From the NCBI GenBank assembly GCA_043381765.1, contig JBHJMP010000566.1:1-26198 (forward strand): a DNA stretch of 26,198 nucleotides. The letters are read 5' to 3'. A program made the translations under genes and the position numbers. The stretch comes from Collodictyon triciliatum (taxonomy: Eukaryota > CRuMs). Shown in pieces: positions 10,053 to 21,083 of this stretch. Below the pieces are notes generated by a model that was given only the letters and a program-made list of their open reading frames with translations, had not been told where the DNA came from and made no database searches. Within the stretch, counting starts at the first letter, position 1. Each line of letters opens with the position of its first letter.

Positions 10053-13000
10053 ATGGCGCTGCGTCTTCGCGTGAGTTTCTTGTTTGATTGTTTCGCTTCA
10101 CCCGTCCAAGCGAGTTCCACATCTATCTTTCCCCCTCCATCTAACGCACAATATCCTCTTCGGAGCATCCGTTTCAATATTCATTCCACTCCCTTCAAGA
10201 CTTTATCTGAGAATGATGAGGTTACTATCTCACGGACCAATTCTCTTTGAATCTCTTTTAGCGCGGATTTCTGAAAAATAAATAAATAAATTTTATATTC
10301 CTGCGCGCTTTTTGTTCTGTAGGATTTGATCCGCTCTGTTCGTGCCTGCAAAACCGCAGCAGATGAGCGAGCTTCCATTGCCCGGGAATGTGCAGATATC
10401 CGAAAGGCATTCAAAGAAGAAGACCATATGAATCGCACGCGAAACATTGCCAAACTCATGTATATCCACATGCTTGGGTATCCGACACATTGGGGGCAAA
10501 TGGAATGCGTGAAGCTTGTGGCCTCGCCCTCTTATGCAGAAAAGCGCATTGGATACCTCGGATTAATGGTTCTGCTGGATGAAAAGCAGGAGGTGTTGAT
10601 GCTTGTTACAAATTCATTAAAAAAGTGAGTTTTACGTTCGCATTACTTCTCTCCTCTTGCATTATTATTGTTATAATTATTATAATAATTAATTTTAACA
10701 GAAATAATTTTGAGATCGTTTTTGATCAATAAATTAGTCATATTAAACAAGTAGCAATATGTTCCTTCAGAAACTGAAGAAAAATAAAACCATATGTATT
10801 AATAGTGATAGCGTATTCACTTGATTTAATCTCTAGCGACTTGTCCAATACAAATCAATTCATCGTTGGTCTGGCCCTTTGTACGCTTGGAAATCTATCA
10901 TCTCCCGAAATGGCTCGTGATTTGGCAATGGAAGTCGAAAAGCTTCTGTCTCACTCAAACCCATACATACGCAAAAAGGTGATTTTTGCACCGGGTTGAA
11001 GTATTTTCCCACCAAAATAACCATACTTGTTTGTGTCGTAAATTTAAATATGTATCAATTTGTTCGTAGACATAGCGGTATTTTTTTTTTATCTGAAAGA
11101 GAAATAGTTTTGTGTGAAATTTCATTCTTTGTTCTTAGGCTGCCCTCTGCGCCGTGAGAATCATCCGGAAAGTCCCCGAGTTGGCTGAGTGCTTCATCCA
11201 ACCCTCGAAGAATCTTATCTCTGATAGAAGTCACGGAGTTCTCCTCACGGGAATCACACTCATTCTGGAGATCTGTAAAGTTGACCTCGAAGCCGGGACA
11301 AAAAACTTCCGTCCTGTGAGCAAAATATTTATTTTTATAAGCAAATGAGTCACGGCCCACATAAAAGATTTTGAGGCTCAGAAAATTAATGAAATGTGAT
11401 GACACCTTTTAACTATAAGTTTGTCTGTTGTAATAATAGAAAATTTTGGACTAATATTCCCTTCTTTTTTTTTTTATAAAAAAAAAACGATGGAAATGTA
11501 GTACATCCACGACTTCCTCCGTATACTCCGCAATCTCATGCAGTCGACCTACTCTCCAGATCATGATGTATCAGGATTCACCGACCCATTTCTGCAATCG
11601 AGAATCATTCGTCTCCTTCGCTACCTTGGTAATGGAAACAGCGAGATGAGCGAGGTCATGACCGATGTCTTGGCTCAGGTTAGTAATAGTATTGTCGAAG
11701 TGTGCTCATCCTATCAAAATTATAAGGGTACTCAATATTGGTGAACTGACCAAATGATAATGGGTTATTTCTAGATTATAAATAATACCGAAACGGTCAA
11801 ATCCGTTGGCAGCGCCCTGCTTTATGAGTGTGTTCTCACTATAATGGGCATTGATTGCAACCCAGACTTGAAAACATTAGGTGTTAATACTTTGGGCAAG
11901 TTTCTCACAAATAAGGACAACAACACCAGGTCCATACAAACATTCCTGAATAAATTGTACTTCATGGTTCAGTTTCACTCATCTCCATACACATATATTC
12001 TTGGTAAATCTATCTTGGTAACTTTTTTTTCAGAAAAAAATCTTGAACTCATTGTACCGTGCAGATTCGTATCTTTAAATACTCTCAATCGAGTCTTCCA
12101 TGTGGATATTCAAGCCCTGAATAGGCATAAAGCAATTATCATCGAATGCCTTAGGGTATACTTTCAGCTCTCTTATTCTAAGGAAAATACATATCTAAAG
12201 CATGTGAAATTTTTTTCTATTCATATGATTATTATGATTATTCTTCATACAGGACCCAGACATCTCCATCCGACAGAGGGCTCTCGAATTAACTTACGCA
12301 CTAGCAGACCACAACTCAGTTCAGCCGATTTTGAAAGAGCTTCTGTCTTATTTGACTGTATCAGAGCCGGAATTTCGTGGAGTTCTAGTCGAGAAGATAT
12401 GCTCTATTGCTGAAAAGTATATCCATGAAATTAATTGCAATTCATAATTATTTCCAAATAATTCTAATAATAATATTTTTAAAAAAAACCACGACATAAA
12501 AATAACCACTTTACTTCGGCGGTCAATTTAGATTCTCTCCATCGAAGAGATTTCTGTTCGATACTATTTTCGAAGTGATGCTGATCGTATGCTTTATATA
12601 TCTCATTTCTGCCTAAAATTCTTGCATTTTTTTTCAAATGTCGTACCACATGATTTAGTTTCCAGATAGAGGATATGTTTCCTGCTTTGTCTACATAGCT
12701 AATCTATCCATACCAATTAGTCTGGTGCTCACGTGAAGGATGAAACTGTTTCATTGCTTATTCATGTTGTCTCCTCAAATGAAAGTCTTCATGACTATGC
12801 CACAGCAAAACTACATCAGGCTCTTATGGAAGAGTATCGATCTGTATGTCAGGATATTTCATCGAGTTCCTCATAAATTAAAGTATTAAAAAGAAAGAAA
12901 AAAACCGCCATAAATATCCCAATCAGTAATTGCATTTCTATTTTACAATTAGAAATCGCTTGTACAATCAGCCCTTTGGTGTTTAGGCGAATATGGGCAT

Positions 13001-14054
13001 CATCTTGTCACGGGAGTCGCAATCGATGATACCCTAGCTCAAGTACAACAGACCTCATTTTTGTAGCCAAAAGGACTCTGTATATGTAATATTATGAATA
13101 ACATAATACTGATATTGAATATCCACAGGCATCAGAGCTGGATATAATCTCTCTTGTTAACATTTTGCTTCATGAAAGAGAAGTTACTCTCCAAATACAA
13201 CAGTATGCGTTAAATGCGCTTGTGAAGCTCACTGGTCGTTTCTCTGAATCATACACCGAGTAATTAACATAATTATTCATATAATTATCCTACTTGCCGT
13301 TCTCCATAATCAATTAGGGAATTACTGGCTCATATTTCCCCTTTTTGTCGTATACATGTCTTAAAGCTCGAATCTAAATTGGAATAATGCAGAAAAATCA
13401 AGGGGGTATTAGAGCAATACCAATTCAACATCAATACAGACATACAACAGCGTTCATGTGAATATTTGCGAATTTTGCCTCTTGCCTTCAGGTATGTGAG
13501 ATTGAATTGCAGACTCTATAATTTCATAATTCAACTTATCTGATGAAAGAAATTGATGTTTTCAGCACAGCATGGTAAACGTATTTCAATTATTATTATT
13601 ATTTTCCAAGATAGTTTTTGGAGTTAAACTACTTTATTTATGTATAAATAATGATCGTGCAGGAATGCCGTAGTGGAGCAAATGCCACTCATGGAGGAAT
13701 CGGTCATCAACAGCAAGCGCGACCAGTCCCTAGCTGAAAAATCCAACGGCGTAGCATCTAGTGGTTTGAGCAATGTCCCGGTAGCAGCAGCATCATCACC
13801 TGCAATCGACCAACAACGTAGAAACATCCTCATTTAATGGCCTAATATAATGAAATGAAAACTAATAACATACCCCGACCAATTTTCCCACTTTCTGCAT
13901 AATAGAAACATAACCAACTTCTGAATTAATTGAGTGTAATCAAATATATTGATAAGAGCCTTCCATCTGAAGCTTTATCAGCTAATTTTAAATTTACAGC
14001 AAATCGTACACCCACTACAAGCAAACCCTCAGCAGCCTCCGAGGTAAATCTAGC

Positions 14055-14085
<31 letters not shown>

Positions 14086-14380
14086 GAAAAACGGCTGACA
14101 GAATCATTTCTTCATGAAAATAAACGCTCTGTAACTATACTTCGTATCTCAGTACAATTCCAACCCTTGTTTAGTTTCTAATATTTTTTTATTATTGTTA
14201 TTATTGCATACTTTTGCATTAAAACCAATCTAAAAAATAAGGTCAATCTTCTCGACTTTGACCTGCTCACGATGACCACTCCCACCACAAATACCTTTGT
14301 AAACAGCGGACAAGGTTGCAGCGCGCACTTGATTGAATTATACTCACCAGAGCACAGCAAAAAAANNNNNNNNNNNNNNN

Positions 14381-14436
<56 letters not shown>

Positions 14437-15882
14437 GACCGAGGACATTGACATCCCTTTCTTTGTGCAGGGCAACCAGCTTCAACATCATCAAAGTCTG
14501 GAGCCGATTTTCTGCTCGATATTCTTGGAGGTCCGCTTGTCCAACCAACACAAAGCTTTCCCGTCGCCGCCCCAGTCATTCCGCTCGTCTCTTCACAGCC
14601 CGCATTCAATCCCCTTACAGCGCCTCAGATGGGCTCCGTGATGATGCCGATGATGCCGATGCCTGCCCTTCATCCACAACCAAGTCACGCTATCCCGGCT
14701 GCTCCTACTGCAGTCAATTCAGCCACGTTACAACCTGCTGTCTCGCCATATGACTTGGGCTTCCTGCTCCCAACTTCAACCCCACCTACAAACACGGTTA
14801 TGACACCTTCTGTGCCGGCTTATCTTCAACCCAATCCGTACGCAGGCTCAGCACCATTGATACCTACCCAACCAATGGCGCCGCTTGGTCAGAGCGCAAT
14901 CGCCCCAACGGTCTCAGCACCAATACAGAGCATGCCAGCTCCAGTGTTGCAAAGTATCTTGCTTGATTCTGAATATAAATAGGCACTTTATCTATTTCAT
15001 TTTCCTTATCTTTGATTTTATTTTCTTTTTCATTTCTAATGCTCGTTAGAATTTATGGTCTATAAAATAGAAAAGTATGTCTCACTTTCAGACGATTGAA
15101 ATAGCTCTTGTCCCTATTTCTTCCTTTTGAACAGCAAATCCAAACTCTTCAATCGTGGCATACCAGAAAGATGTTCTCTCTATCACATTTGACCTCCAGA
15201 AATCTGCCATCGACGCTAGCCAAACGGTCATTACCGCAAAGTTTGCAAACTCCTCTGTTGTCGAGCTCGCTAACTTTGTCTTCCAAGTCGCAGTTCCAAA
15301 GGTGGGTCAATCAACATTTTTTTGCTATTGAAGGGAAATGAGGCCTAAATTAATTCTTAAGCTGCAGCAATCGCTCTCTTCCTTTCCTTTTTGTTTCTCC
15401 TCTTTCTCCTTTTTTTTCTTCTTCGATACCTCAACATGAAATCAACACGTAGTTCATTGTAAGTGACATGCTTTATTCTCCTCCCCACAAAAATTCTATG
15501 AAAAATAAACAATCAAGTACCTGCAAATGAAAATCGGCAATCCATCCGGCCGCTCCATCCCCGCGCAAGGCTTCATCACACAGCAAATACAAATCACAAA
15601 CACTCTCCACACACAAGTACACAGCAACATACATACATACATACATACATACATACATACATACATACATACATACATACATACATACATACATACATAC
15701 ATACATACATACATACATACATACATACAATTACGCTAAATCACCAAGAAAACAGCAAAGCAACTAAACTGCGTATTCCATCCCAGAAACCGCTGCTCAT
15801 GAAGGCAAAGGTAAACTACGCAATCAACTCCAGCCCTGTGCAAGACCAATTCGACGTAGCAAACTTCCCACACGGATTCTGA
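10053..15882 (+). CDS. AP-1 complex subunit gamma (gamma-adaptin), 21 exons, complete
   Basis: Large subunit of the clathrin adaptor AP-1 at trans-Golgi/endosome membranes. Exons: 10053-10070, 10323-10624, 10837-10978, 11139-11315, 11502-11678, 11775-11929, 12065-12155, 12253-12416, 12532-12586, 12721-12843, 12953-13042, 13129-13259, 13393-13491, 13663-13817, 14000-14043, 14242-14314, 14471-14953, 15135-15301, 15453-15458, 15518-15616, 15787-15882. They total 2847 nt (948 residues plus TGA) with every phase matching. The N-terminal trunk shows family signatures: [73 protein letters not shown]. The hinge has LLDFDLL (clathrin-box-like), LLDILGG and a long Pro/Ala/Met-rich stretch. The C-terminus is a full gamma-ear domain (FQVAVPK ... 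YLQMKIG ... VANFPHGF). It is longer than the usual 820-880 residues because of the hinge. Exons 6 and 16 have weak donors (GTCCAT, GTTGCA) chosen by phase and protein fit. Confidence 0.93.
14044..14241 (+). other. AP-1 gamma intron 15 with AAAAG repeat
   Basis: The intron between the two hinge exons. It begins GTAAATC and contains an AAAAG microsatellite at about 14056-14091. The acceptor AATAAG at 14241 is preceded by a CTAAA branch-like site. Confidence 0.6.
14366..14432. other. Assembly gap (15 N) followed by a long A run
   Basis: Fifteen undetermined bases at 14366-14380 sit inside a homopolymer: five or more A before and about 52 A after. The whole lies in AP-1 gamma intron 16 (14315-14470), so the reading frame is not affected. 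The true length of the A run is unknown. Confidence 0.97.
15453..15458 (+). other. 6-nt microexon of the AP-1 gamma ear
   Basis: TTCATT, encoding Phe-Ile, lies between acceptor CACGTAG and a consensus donor GTAAGTGA. It joins exon 18 (ending AVPK) to exon 20 (starting YLQMK) and gives the AVPK-x-x-x-LQ spacing normal for gamma ears. Both flanking introns are phase 0. Skipping it would delete only two residues. Confidence 0.7.
15628..15729. repeat. CATA tetranucleotide microsatellite
   Basis: About 25 perfect tandem CATA units in the last intron of the AP-1 gamma gene (15617-15786). It produces spurious IHTYIHTY and MYVCMYVC frames. Confidence 0.97.
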
Positions 15883-16056
15883 GCCTCCTACAAGCACAAA
15901 AGGCACACCATTTTCCATTGCCGACAACGAGAGAAACCTATCAAGACAACATTAAAAAAAAAACCAAAAGAGAAAAAAATGAGAATAATAAGAAAAAGAA
16001 AAAGGTTTTTTTTTTCCTTTATTCGATTCAAAGAAAAAAGAAAAAGAAAAAGGTTG

Positions 16057-16062
16057 AATAAA
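16057..16062 (+). promoter_or_regulatory. Candidate polyadenylation signal for AP-1 gamma
   Basis: AATAAA 175 nt downstream of the AP-1 gamma stop codon. It is the first such hexamer after the stop on this strand that I noted. Confidence 0.3.
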
Positions 16063-16146
16063 AGAGACAGCTTACCGCACGCCGACAGCACTCACCAACC
16101 ACAGGAAAGCCGGGTCCTGCTATTACGATATCACAAGCCTTTTGTT

Positions 16147-16167
16147 TTTATTTTTATTTATTTATTT
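16147..16167 (-). promoter_or_regulatory. Candidate polyadenylation signals for the Sel1-repeat gene
   Basis: Several overlapping AATAAA hexamers on the minus strand about 130-150 nt beyond the stop codon of the Sel1-repeat gene. Confidence 0.35.
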
Positions 16168-16296
16168 GATGCTGGGAGAAAGAGAGGAGGTGGGGAGGGC
16201 ACGTGGGTGAGAAGTGGGGGCAGACACAGCAAGCCAAGCGCCTCTCATCACCAGCACACTTCGAATCTTTTCCTTCCCGACCGCCCAAGCAGCACA

Positions 16297-19200
16297 TCAC
16301 TGGCCGGCAAGGAAGCGCTTGTTGAGCAGCGCGGGGGCATAGACCGGCCCTTGGGCAGCGCGGCCCGCGAGATGGAGCCAGTCGCGCGATTGGAGTAGGT
16401 CGCGAGACACAGCACGGCCCGCACGATGGGCCGCAGCCAGAGAGTTTTGAGCCGGGGCGTGGCCGTTCCATGCGGCTCTCCGGATCCACACGAGGCCGTC
16501 GTCCTTGCTTGCACCCTTGCCGCCGGGTGCATCGCAAAGAAGCCCGCTCTCTGGACAAAGGCCGCCCAGCAGGCAGACTCCGAGATTGTACTGCGCCGCA
16601 GCACACCCGCCGTGGGCCGAGACCCAGAGCCACAGAACAGCGGCCTGTCGATTGCGCTCCACGCCAAGCCCTGCAAGAAGCATCCGCGCCGCATTGAATG
16701 CACCGTTCTCGTCTCCGTGCTGGGCGGACCGCAGATACCACTGGTACGCCTCCGACAGATTCCGCACAGCCCCGATGCCGTTCTCAAAGCACTGCCCAAC
16801 AAGATTCTCGGCGCCTGCGTGTCCGCTCTTTGCCGCCTGCGCCAGCGCGTGGGCCGCCTCAGACTGGATTTCTGTGCGTGCATCGGCCGTAATCCCCGGC
16901 ACCTTGGCAAAATGCTCCAGAAGGAGAAGCCCGTACACCACATATGCTGGCACGTAGTCCTCGTTCACCAACTCCCGCAGGAGATTCTGTGCGGCAACGG
17001 CGTCGGTCGCCAAAAGGCGGAGCGCGCACATCCACCGGTCATGGCTGCTCGTTTTCTGGCCCACGATATGTTTGTTTGGAGGAAGAGACTCAAGTATGGA
17101 TATTTGGTCGATGGTAAGCTTTGACAACTCGCTTCCTTTACCCTCATGAACTTCCGCCTCTGCTAAGCCCGCTAGACCCGAGCCAACCCCAATCTCAGCC
17201 TCGTACAAAGACCGAATGAAGGGGTCTGTGATAACCCCTTCCTTTGCGATTGCCAGACGAAGGGACGTGCTCACATTCACCAACGATTCATCAGTAGGCG
17301 AGTAAAACAGACCCTTTCGAACAATTCTGACCCAGAGGCGATATGCTCCGATGTGTCCTTTTTGCATGGCTGTGTGGAGATGCTTCACAGCCAGCTCTTG
17401 GTTAAAGAAGCGCGGGTCTCCATGGGCCATAGAATAAATGCGACCCAGTCTATAGTGCGCCTCTGTACGGTATGGCCCAGTGGGCCTCTGTACCGTGACA
17501 CCAGACTTCCAAGGAAATATGTCGGATGATGGTCCTGATAAGCACGGCTCGGATGGTCCGCAGAGGGACGAGATGGATGGATGCGCATATCCTCCACAGC
17601 CAGCTTCTTTTTTGTTTGTATCGTCTGCTTGAATTACTCGTTTGAACCATTCGCAGGCCTTAGAAAGGTCTCTTTTCTCTATCCCTTGTCCTGTTTCCAG
17701 AATACACGCTCCCCAAAACAGGCTAACAGCTCCAGCGTCACTTAGGTCCATTTGCTGCAAGACTTCCCATGCTTCTTTGAACTTTTTTCCCATGTAATGG
17801 CTCCTTGCCAGCCATTCTAAACTGCGTTTAAGTTTTAACTCTACGCCACGCATTCGCCACTGTGTTGCTTGTTCAAACATGGGTCCGATTTCTCCAATTC
17901 CATGTTCGTAGAGACGCGCCAAAGTGTCGATTGCATCTGCATGGTTTAGTTGCGCAGCACACTTCATCCAAGTGATGGCATCGGCAAAGTACTTGCTTGT
18001 CCATGCAGATGTCTTTGGGAGGGAGTTTGCTAGCGCGTAGTACAGCATCCCTAACTCGTACATGCAATCCACATTCTTACTTACCAATGCACCTTTTTTG
18101 AAGAGAATCTCCACCTCGCGGTATTCCTCATGCATTTCATCTCCAGTAGAAAGTGTGCGCATACGTTCCCATGAGCGTGCTAACAAGCACCTGGCCTTCA
18201 GCAACAAATCTGCCCCATCCTTTTCGTCTGGTAGGAAGCAAAAAGGTGCTTGAGCTACAAACTCCGAGAAGAGTCTCGCTTTTTCCAAGTCAAACAGGGC
18301 CCCAAGGCCGTACAAATGCCCATATGCCATGTAAAACCCAGCCTCGTGTAATCCCTCTTGATGAAGCTCGTGCAAAAAGGAGAAGGTTTGGTCGGTGAAA
18401 AGGTCGGCTTGAACGATGGGTGGCCCATTTGAAGAAGGTGGGGTGGTCGTTGCAGATAATAAGGAAGATGCATATTTATGTCCTATCCATCGCCCCAGCT
18501 TACTATCAAGGGTAATGGAGAGTTGAATATGCTCTGCAGCACTGGGCAAATCTGTGGATAATCCCCACCCGTGCAGGTAGCACAGACCGAGATATGCAAT
18601 AGCATCTGGGTGGTTAGAAAGGGAGAGGGTGCTCAAATTGGATACGGCTTCCATGCTACCCCTTTTTGCTGCCAGTGCGTAAAAGCGAGCAGCGAGGCTA
18701 AGTTGTGAATAAGAGCCTTGGGTCGTGTATACTGTTTGCCACATTGGGTTTGATGCCGCAATCTCGTAATTGATACCTAGTTGATTGGCAGCACTGGCAT
18801 GCCCAAGCCTCACTGATTCGCACAATAGAGAAAATCCTTTTTGTATGCCCGTCGTTGAAGAACCACTAGAGTGGGAGTAGGACAAGCCAGCAAGATAAAA
18901 CGCCTCTGCAATTCCTTGCAAATCAAACTGGGATGCCGAATACATGAAATCCTTTGCGTTTAAGTTGCACAGATGCTCTAGAATTTCTAAGCGATCAGAC
19001 AGGTGTGATAGGGCTGATGCTGATCTCCCTGTCTTGATATATGCAGCGAGGGCAAGAGATACGTTGATGCTGGGCAGAACACCGGGTAATGGGTGGCTCA
19101 AACAAGCGCCAACCTTAAGCATCCTGTACGCCTCATCTGTATCATGCTTCACATGTATGCCTTCATCGTATAAGAGGGCCAGTATATAAGCCGCCTCCGA

Positions 19201-20973
19201 CACAATTACGTCATTAGGCATGTCAGGTAATCCTGCTTGATGAAGGAAGGGAATCGCTCGATCTATATCCCTCGGGGTCCCAATTCCATTCAAATGACAA
19301 AGAGCACACATGTACGCAGCGTACTTTGATTGAGGGAAAAGTTCGAGTGCTTTCATCGTATTCTGGTATGTTTTATCCTTTTGTTCGGCTTTTCTGTCTT
19401 TATCCTCTGTTGTATGGTATAAAAAAGCAAGCCTAAGCAAGTTTGTAAAGTAGATTGATTTGTCTAGGGCGCAAAGTGAGTCTAGTTTTTCGTTTCGCAT
19501 CTTGTGCTTTGTGATCAAATCTATAACCATCTGAGTATACTTTGCAGCATCACTCGTGTTCCTGGCAATTCCATTTCCAAACTCCGCCATATCCGCCAAT
19601 CGAGTCAATGTATCGATGTGTAAACCACTATCGATGGAATCTATGTCGGCACCAGACAAATCTGTCTTTGATATTGTATGGTAGAATTTCATGTAGTGAC
19701 TATAAGCTGTGTGCATTTGAGTTGAATCAACGCCCAGTCCGTACTCATACATGTGCCCCAGCCATGAATGTGCTTCGACAACGCCCCTTCTGGAAAGTTC
19801 GCTCCAATACAAAAATGAGTCCTCAAACGATACAACACCCTCTGGCGGTGATGTGATGCCTCTCGCCTTCGAGTGCCCAGGCTCGGGAGAATGGGCCAAC
19901 TCAGGATGTATGTGTGGCCATTGAGCCAGAAGCATGAGGGACTCTGTATCTTGAGAATAAAAGGCTGCTTTGTGCAAGGCTGACAGAACAACGTGTCTGT
20001 CTCTAGGGGATGATACAGAGAACATCGATAGGATATTAGGGTTTGATTCGTCACTAACTGACGCATTTTGAATCGCTTGTATAGTAAGATTAGGCTTATC
20101 GATCAGCGCTTGATAGATTGCCGTGACAACGCGATTCAGAATTGCAGGGACTTCCCAACGACTCCCAAGCTGAATTAGCTGTGTTTTTTCCTTGGGATCG
20201 ACAAGTCGTTGGCACAGATACGGAATGGCCATCACAAGTCCTGCATCTAGCGCCTTTTTCCAGTATGCGACGGCTTTGTCATTGGCCTCCTCACTTGGGC
20301 CGGACATGATTGCATCCAAGGCCAGAACATGGTTGGAGAGGGCGTCTCCTTCTTGGGCTGCAAACTCTGCTGTGGAACGGAAAGGTAGGTCCAGTGTTTT
20401 CTGATGTGTCAGGAGGATGTGGGCGATGATTCCCATGGCCTTCAAACCAAGAGCCTTGCGCAAAGAGCGGCCGGTCAAAGCCAGCGGCAGAAGCCAGGCG
20501 ATGGCTGAGACGAGGCCGTCGTTGTAGTCCACTGCTGAGTCGAAGGCGAGCGAATCAACTGCCGGGCGATCGAACGGCCGCTCCAAATGTGCAGCGTAGC
20601 GGATGTGCTGCACAGCAACAAGCATATGGCTCGGGAATACAGTACGCACCGTGGCGTTGGAAACGGTGGTCCAGTTTACGTCAGACAGGAGAGGCTGCGT
20701 CAGAGAAGAGTCCGAGGCAGGTGCAGAAAAGACGGCCGAAAGCAACGTCTCTGGATCGACGGCGAAGGGATGCGCAGTCCAGCCAGGATGGCGGCGGGCT
20801 AAGTCCAGCAGAAGAGATTCTTCGGGCTGCAGAGTCGGGAAGTCAGCCGCCAGGTCTTTGTTGTCCAGCTCCCAAAACTCCACAAGACGGAGGCTGGAGG
20901 AAACTAAGAGCTGCTGCGTTGGGGCTGGTAGGCCGTATTGTGCAAGGAGGCCGGCGAGCGTGATCGGGCTCAT
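16297..20973 (-). CDS. Large Sel1-like repeat protein, intronless, 1558 residues
   Basis: Sel1-like repeats are TPR-related helical hairpins that act as protein-binding scaffolds, for example in ER-associated degradation and signalling. Many units are visible from residue ~385 to the C-terminus, with patterns such as AHSWLGHMYEYGLGV, AAYMCALCHLNGIGT, AIAYLGLCYLHGWGL, LARLYEHGIGE, LVGQCFENGIGA and AARMLLAGLGVERN. Residues 1-380 are helical but less clearly repetitive. I see no signal peptide, transmembrane helix or catalytic domain. The chosen start (20973, MSPITLAGLLAQYG) excludes an open upstream extension to 21318 that translates the CAAACAAAAA microsatellite into Lys/Asn/Gln runs. That extension is more likely 5' UTR. 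The gene has no introns over 4.7 kb, unlike its neighbour, and both ends (16300-17100, 20400-20970) are clearly more GC-rich than the flanks. Precise function is unknown. Confidence 0.88.
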   Translation of the reverse strand: MSPITLAGLLAQYGLPAPTQQLLVSSSLRLVEFWELDNKDLAADFPTLQPEESLLLDLARRHPGWTAHPFAVDPETLLSAVFSAPASDSSLTQPLLSDVNWTTVSNATVRTVFPSHMLVAVQHIRYAAHLERPFDRPAVDSLAFDSAVDYNDGLVSAIAWLLPLALTGRSLRKALGLKAMGIIAHILLTHQKTLDLPFRSTAEFAAQEGDALSNHVLALDAIMSGPSEEANDKAVAYWKKALDAGLVMAIPYLCQRLVDPKEKTQLIQLGSRWEVPAILNRVVTAIYQALIDKPNLTIQAIQNASVSDESNPNILSMFSVSSPRDRHVVLSALHKAAFYSQDTESLMLLAQWPHIHPELAHSPEPGHSKARGITSPPEGVVSFEDSFLYWSELSRRGVVEAHSWLGHMYEYGLGVDSTQMHTAYSHYMKFYHTISKTDLSGADIDSIDSGLHIDTLTRLADMAEFGNGIARNTSDAAKYTQMVIDLITKHKMRNEKLDSLCALDKSIYFTNLLRLAFLYHTTEDKDRKAEQKDKTYQNTMKALELFPQSKYAAYMCALCHLNGIGTPRDIDRAIPFLHQAGLPDMPNDVIVSEAAYILALLYDEGIHVKHDTDEAYRMLKVGACLSHPLPGVLPSINVSLALAAYIKTGRSASALSHLSDRLEILEHLCNLNAKDFMYSASQFDLQGIAEAFYLAGLSYSHSSGSSTTGIQKGFSLLCESVRLGHASAANQLGINYEIAASNPMWQTVYTTQGSYSQLSLAARFYALAAKRGSMEAVSNLSTLSLSNHPDAIAYLGLCYLHGWGLSTDLPSAAEHIQLSITLDSKLGRWIGHKYASSLLSATTTPPSSNGPPIVQADLFTDQTFSFLHELHQEGLHEAGFYMAYGHLYGLGALFDLEKARLFSEFVAQAPFCFLPDEKDGADLLLKARCLLARSWERMRTLSTGDEMHEEYREVEILFKKGALVSKNVDCMYELGMLYYALANSLPKTSAWTSKYFADAITWMKCAAQLNHADAIDTLARLYEHGIGEIGPMFEQATQWRMRGVELKLKRSLEWLARSHYMGKKFKEAWEVLQQMDLSDAGAVSLFWGACILETGQGIEKRDLSKACEWFKRVIQADDTNKKEAGCGGYAHPSISSLCGPSEPCLSGPSSDIFPWKSGVTVQRPTGPYRTEAHYRLGRIYSMAHGDPRFFNQELAVKHLHTAMQKGHIGAYRLWVRIVRKGLFYSPTDESLVNVSTSLRLAIAKEGVITDPFIRSLYEAEIGVGSGLAGLAEAEVHEGKGSELSKLTIDQISILESLPPNKHIVGQKTSSHDRWMCALRLLATDAVAAQNLLRELVNEDYVPAYVVYGLLLLEHFAKVPGITADARTEIQSEAAHALAQAAKSGHAGAENLVGQCFENGIGAVRNLSEAYQWYLRSAQHGDENGAFNAARMLLAGLGVERNRQAAVLWLWVSAHGGCAAAQYNLGVCLLGGLCPESGLLCDAPGGKGASKDDGLVWIRRAAWNGHAPAQNSLAAAHRAGRAVSRDLLQSRDWLHLAGRAAQGPVYAPALLNKRFLAGQ

Positions 20974-21016
20974 ATGTTTGGCTCTCTGGATGTCTTTGAT
21001 CTTGTCGTGAGGCAGG

Positions 21017-21083
21017 TTTTTTTTTGTTTGTTTTTGTTTGTTTTTGTTTGTTTTTGTTTGTTTTTGTTTGTTTTTTTGTTTTT
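21017..21083. repeat. 10-bp-period TTTTTGTTTG repeat upstream of the Sel1-repeat gene
   Basis: Tandem TTTTTGTTTG units (CAAACAAAAA on the transcribed minus strand) start about 44 bp before the proposed ATG. They lie in the open extension of the gene. The same unit recurs at 24066-24114. Confidence 0.9.

Larger units (their letters stand above)
15883..16296. other. Convergent 3'-3' spacer between AP-1 gamma and the Sel1-repeat gene
   Basis: Both genes end into this 414-bp spacer. It holds A-rich tracts at 15953-16052, a plus-strand AATAAA at 16057-16062 and tandem AATAAA on the minus strand within 16147-16167. These are candidate polyadenylation signals for the two converging transcripts. Confidence 0.5.

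Noticed and set aside
15473-15739. Open frames of MYVC and IHTY repeats
   Set aside because: Translations of the CATA microsatellite inside an intron.
20589-21010. Plus-strand open frames of 71-135 codons
   Set aside because: Antisense shadows of the GC-rich 5' part of the Sel1-repeat gene.
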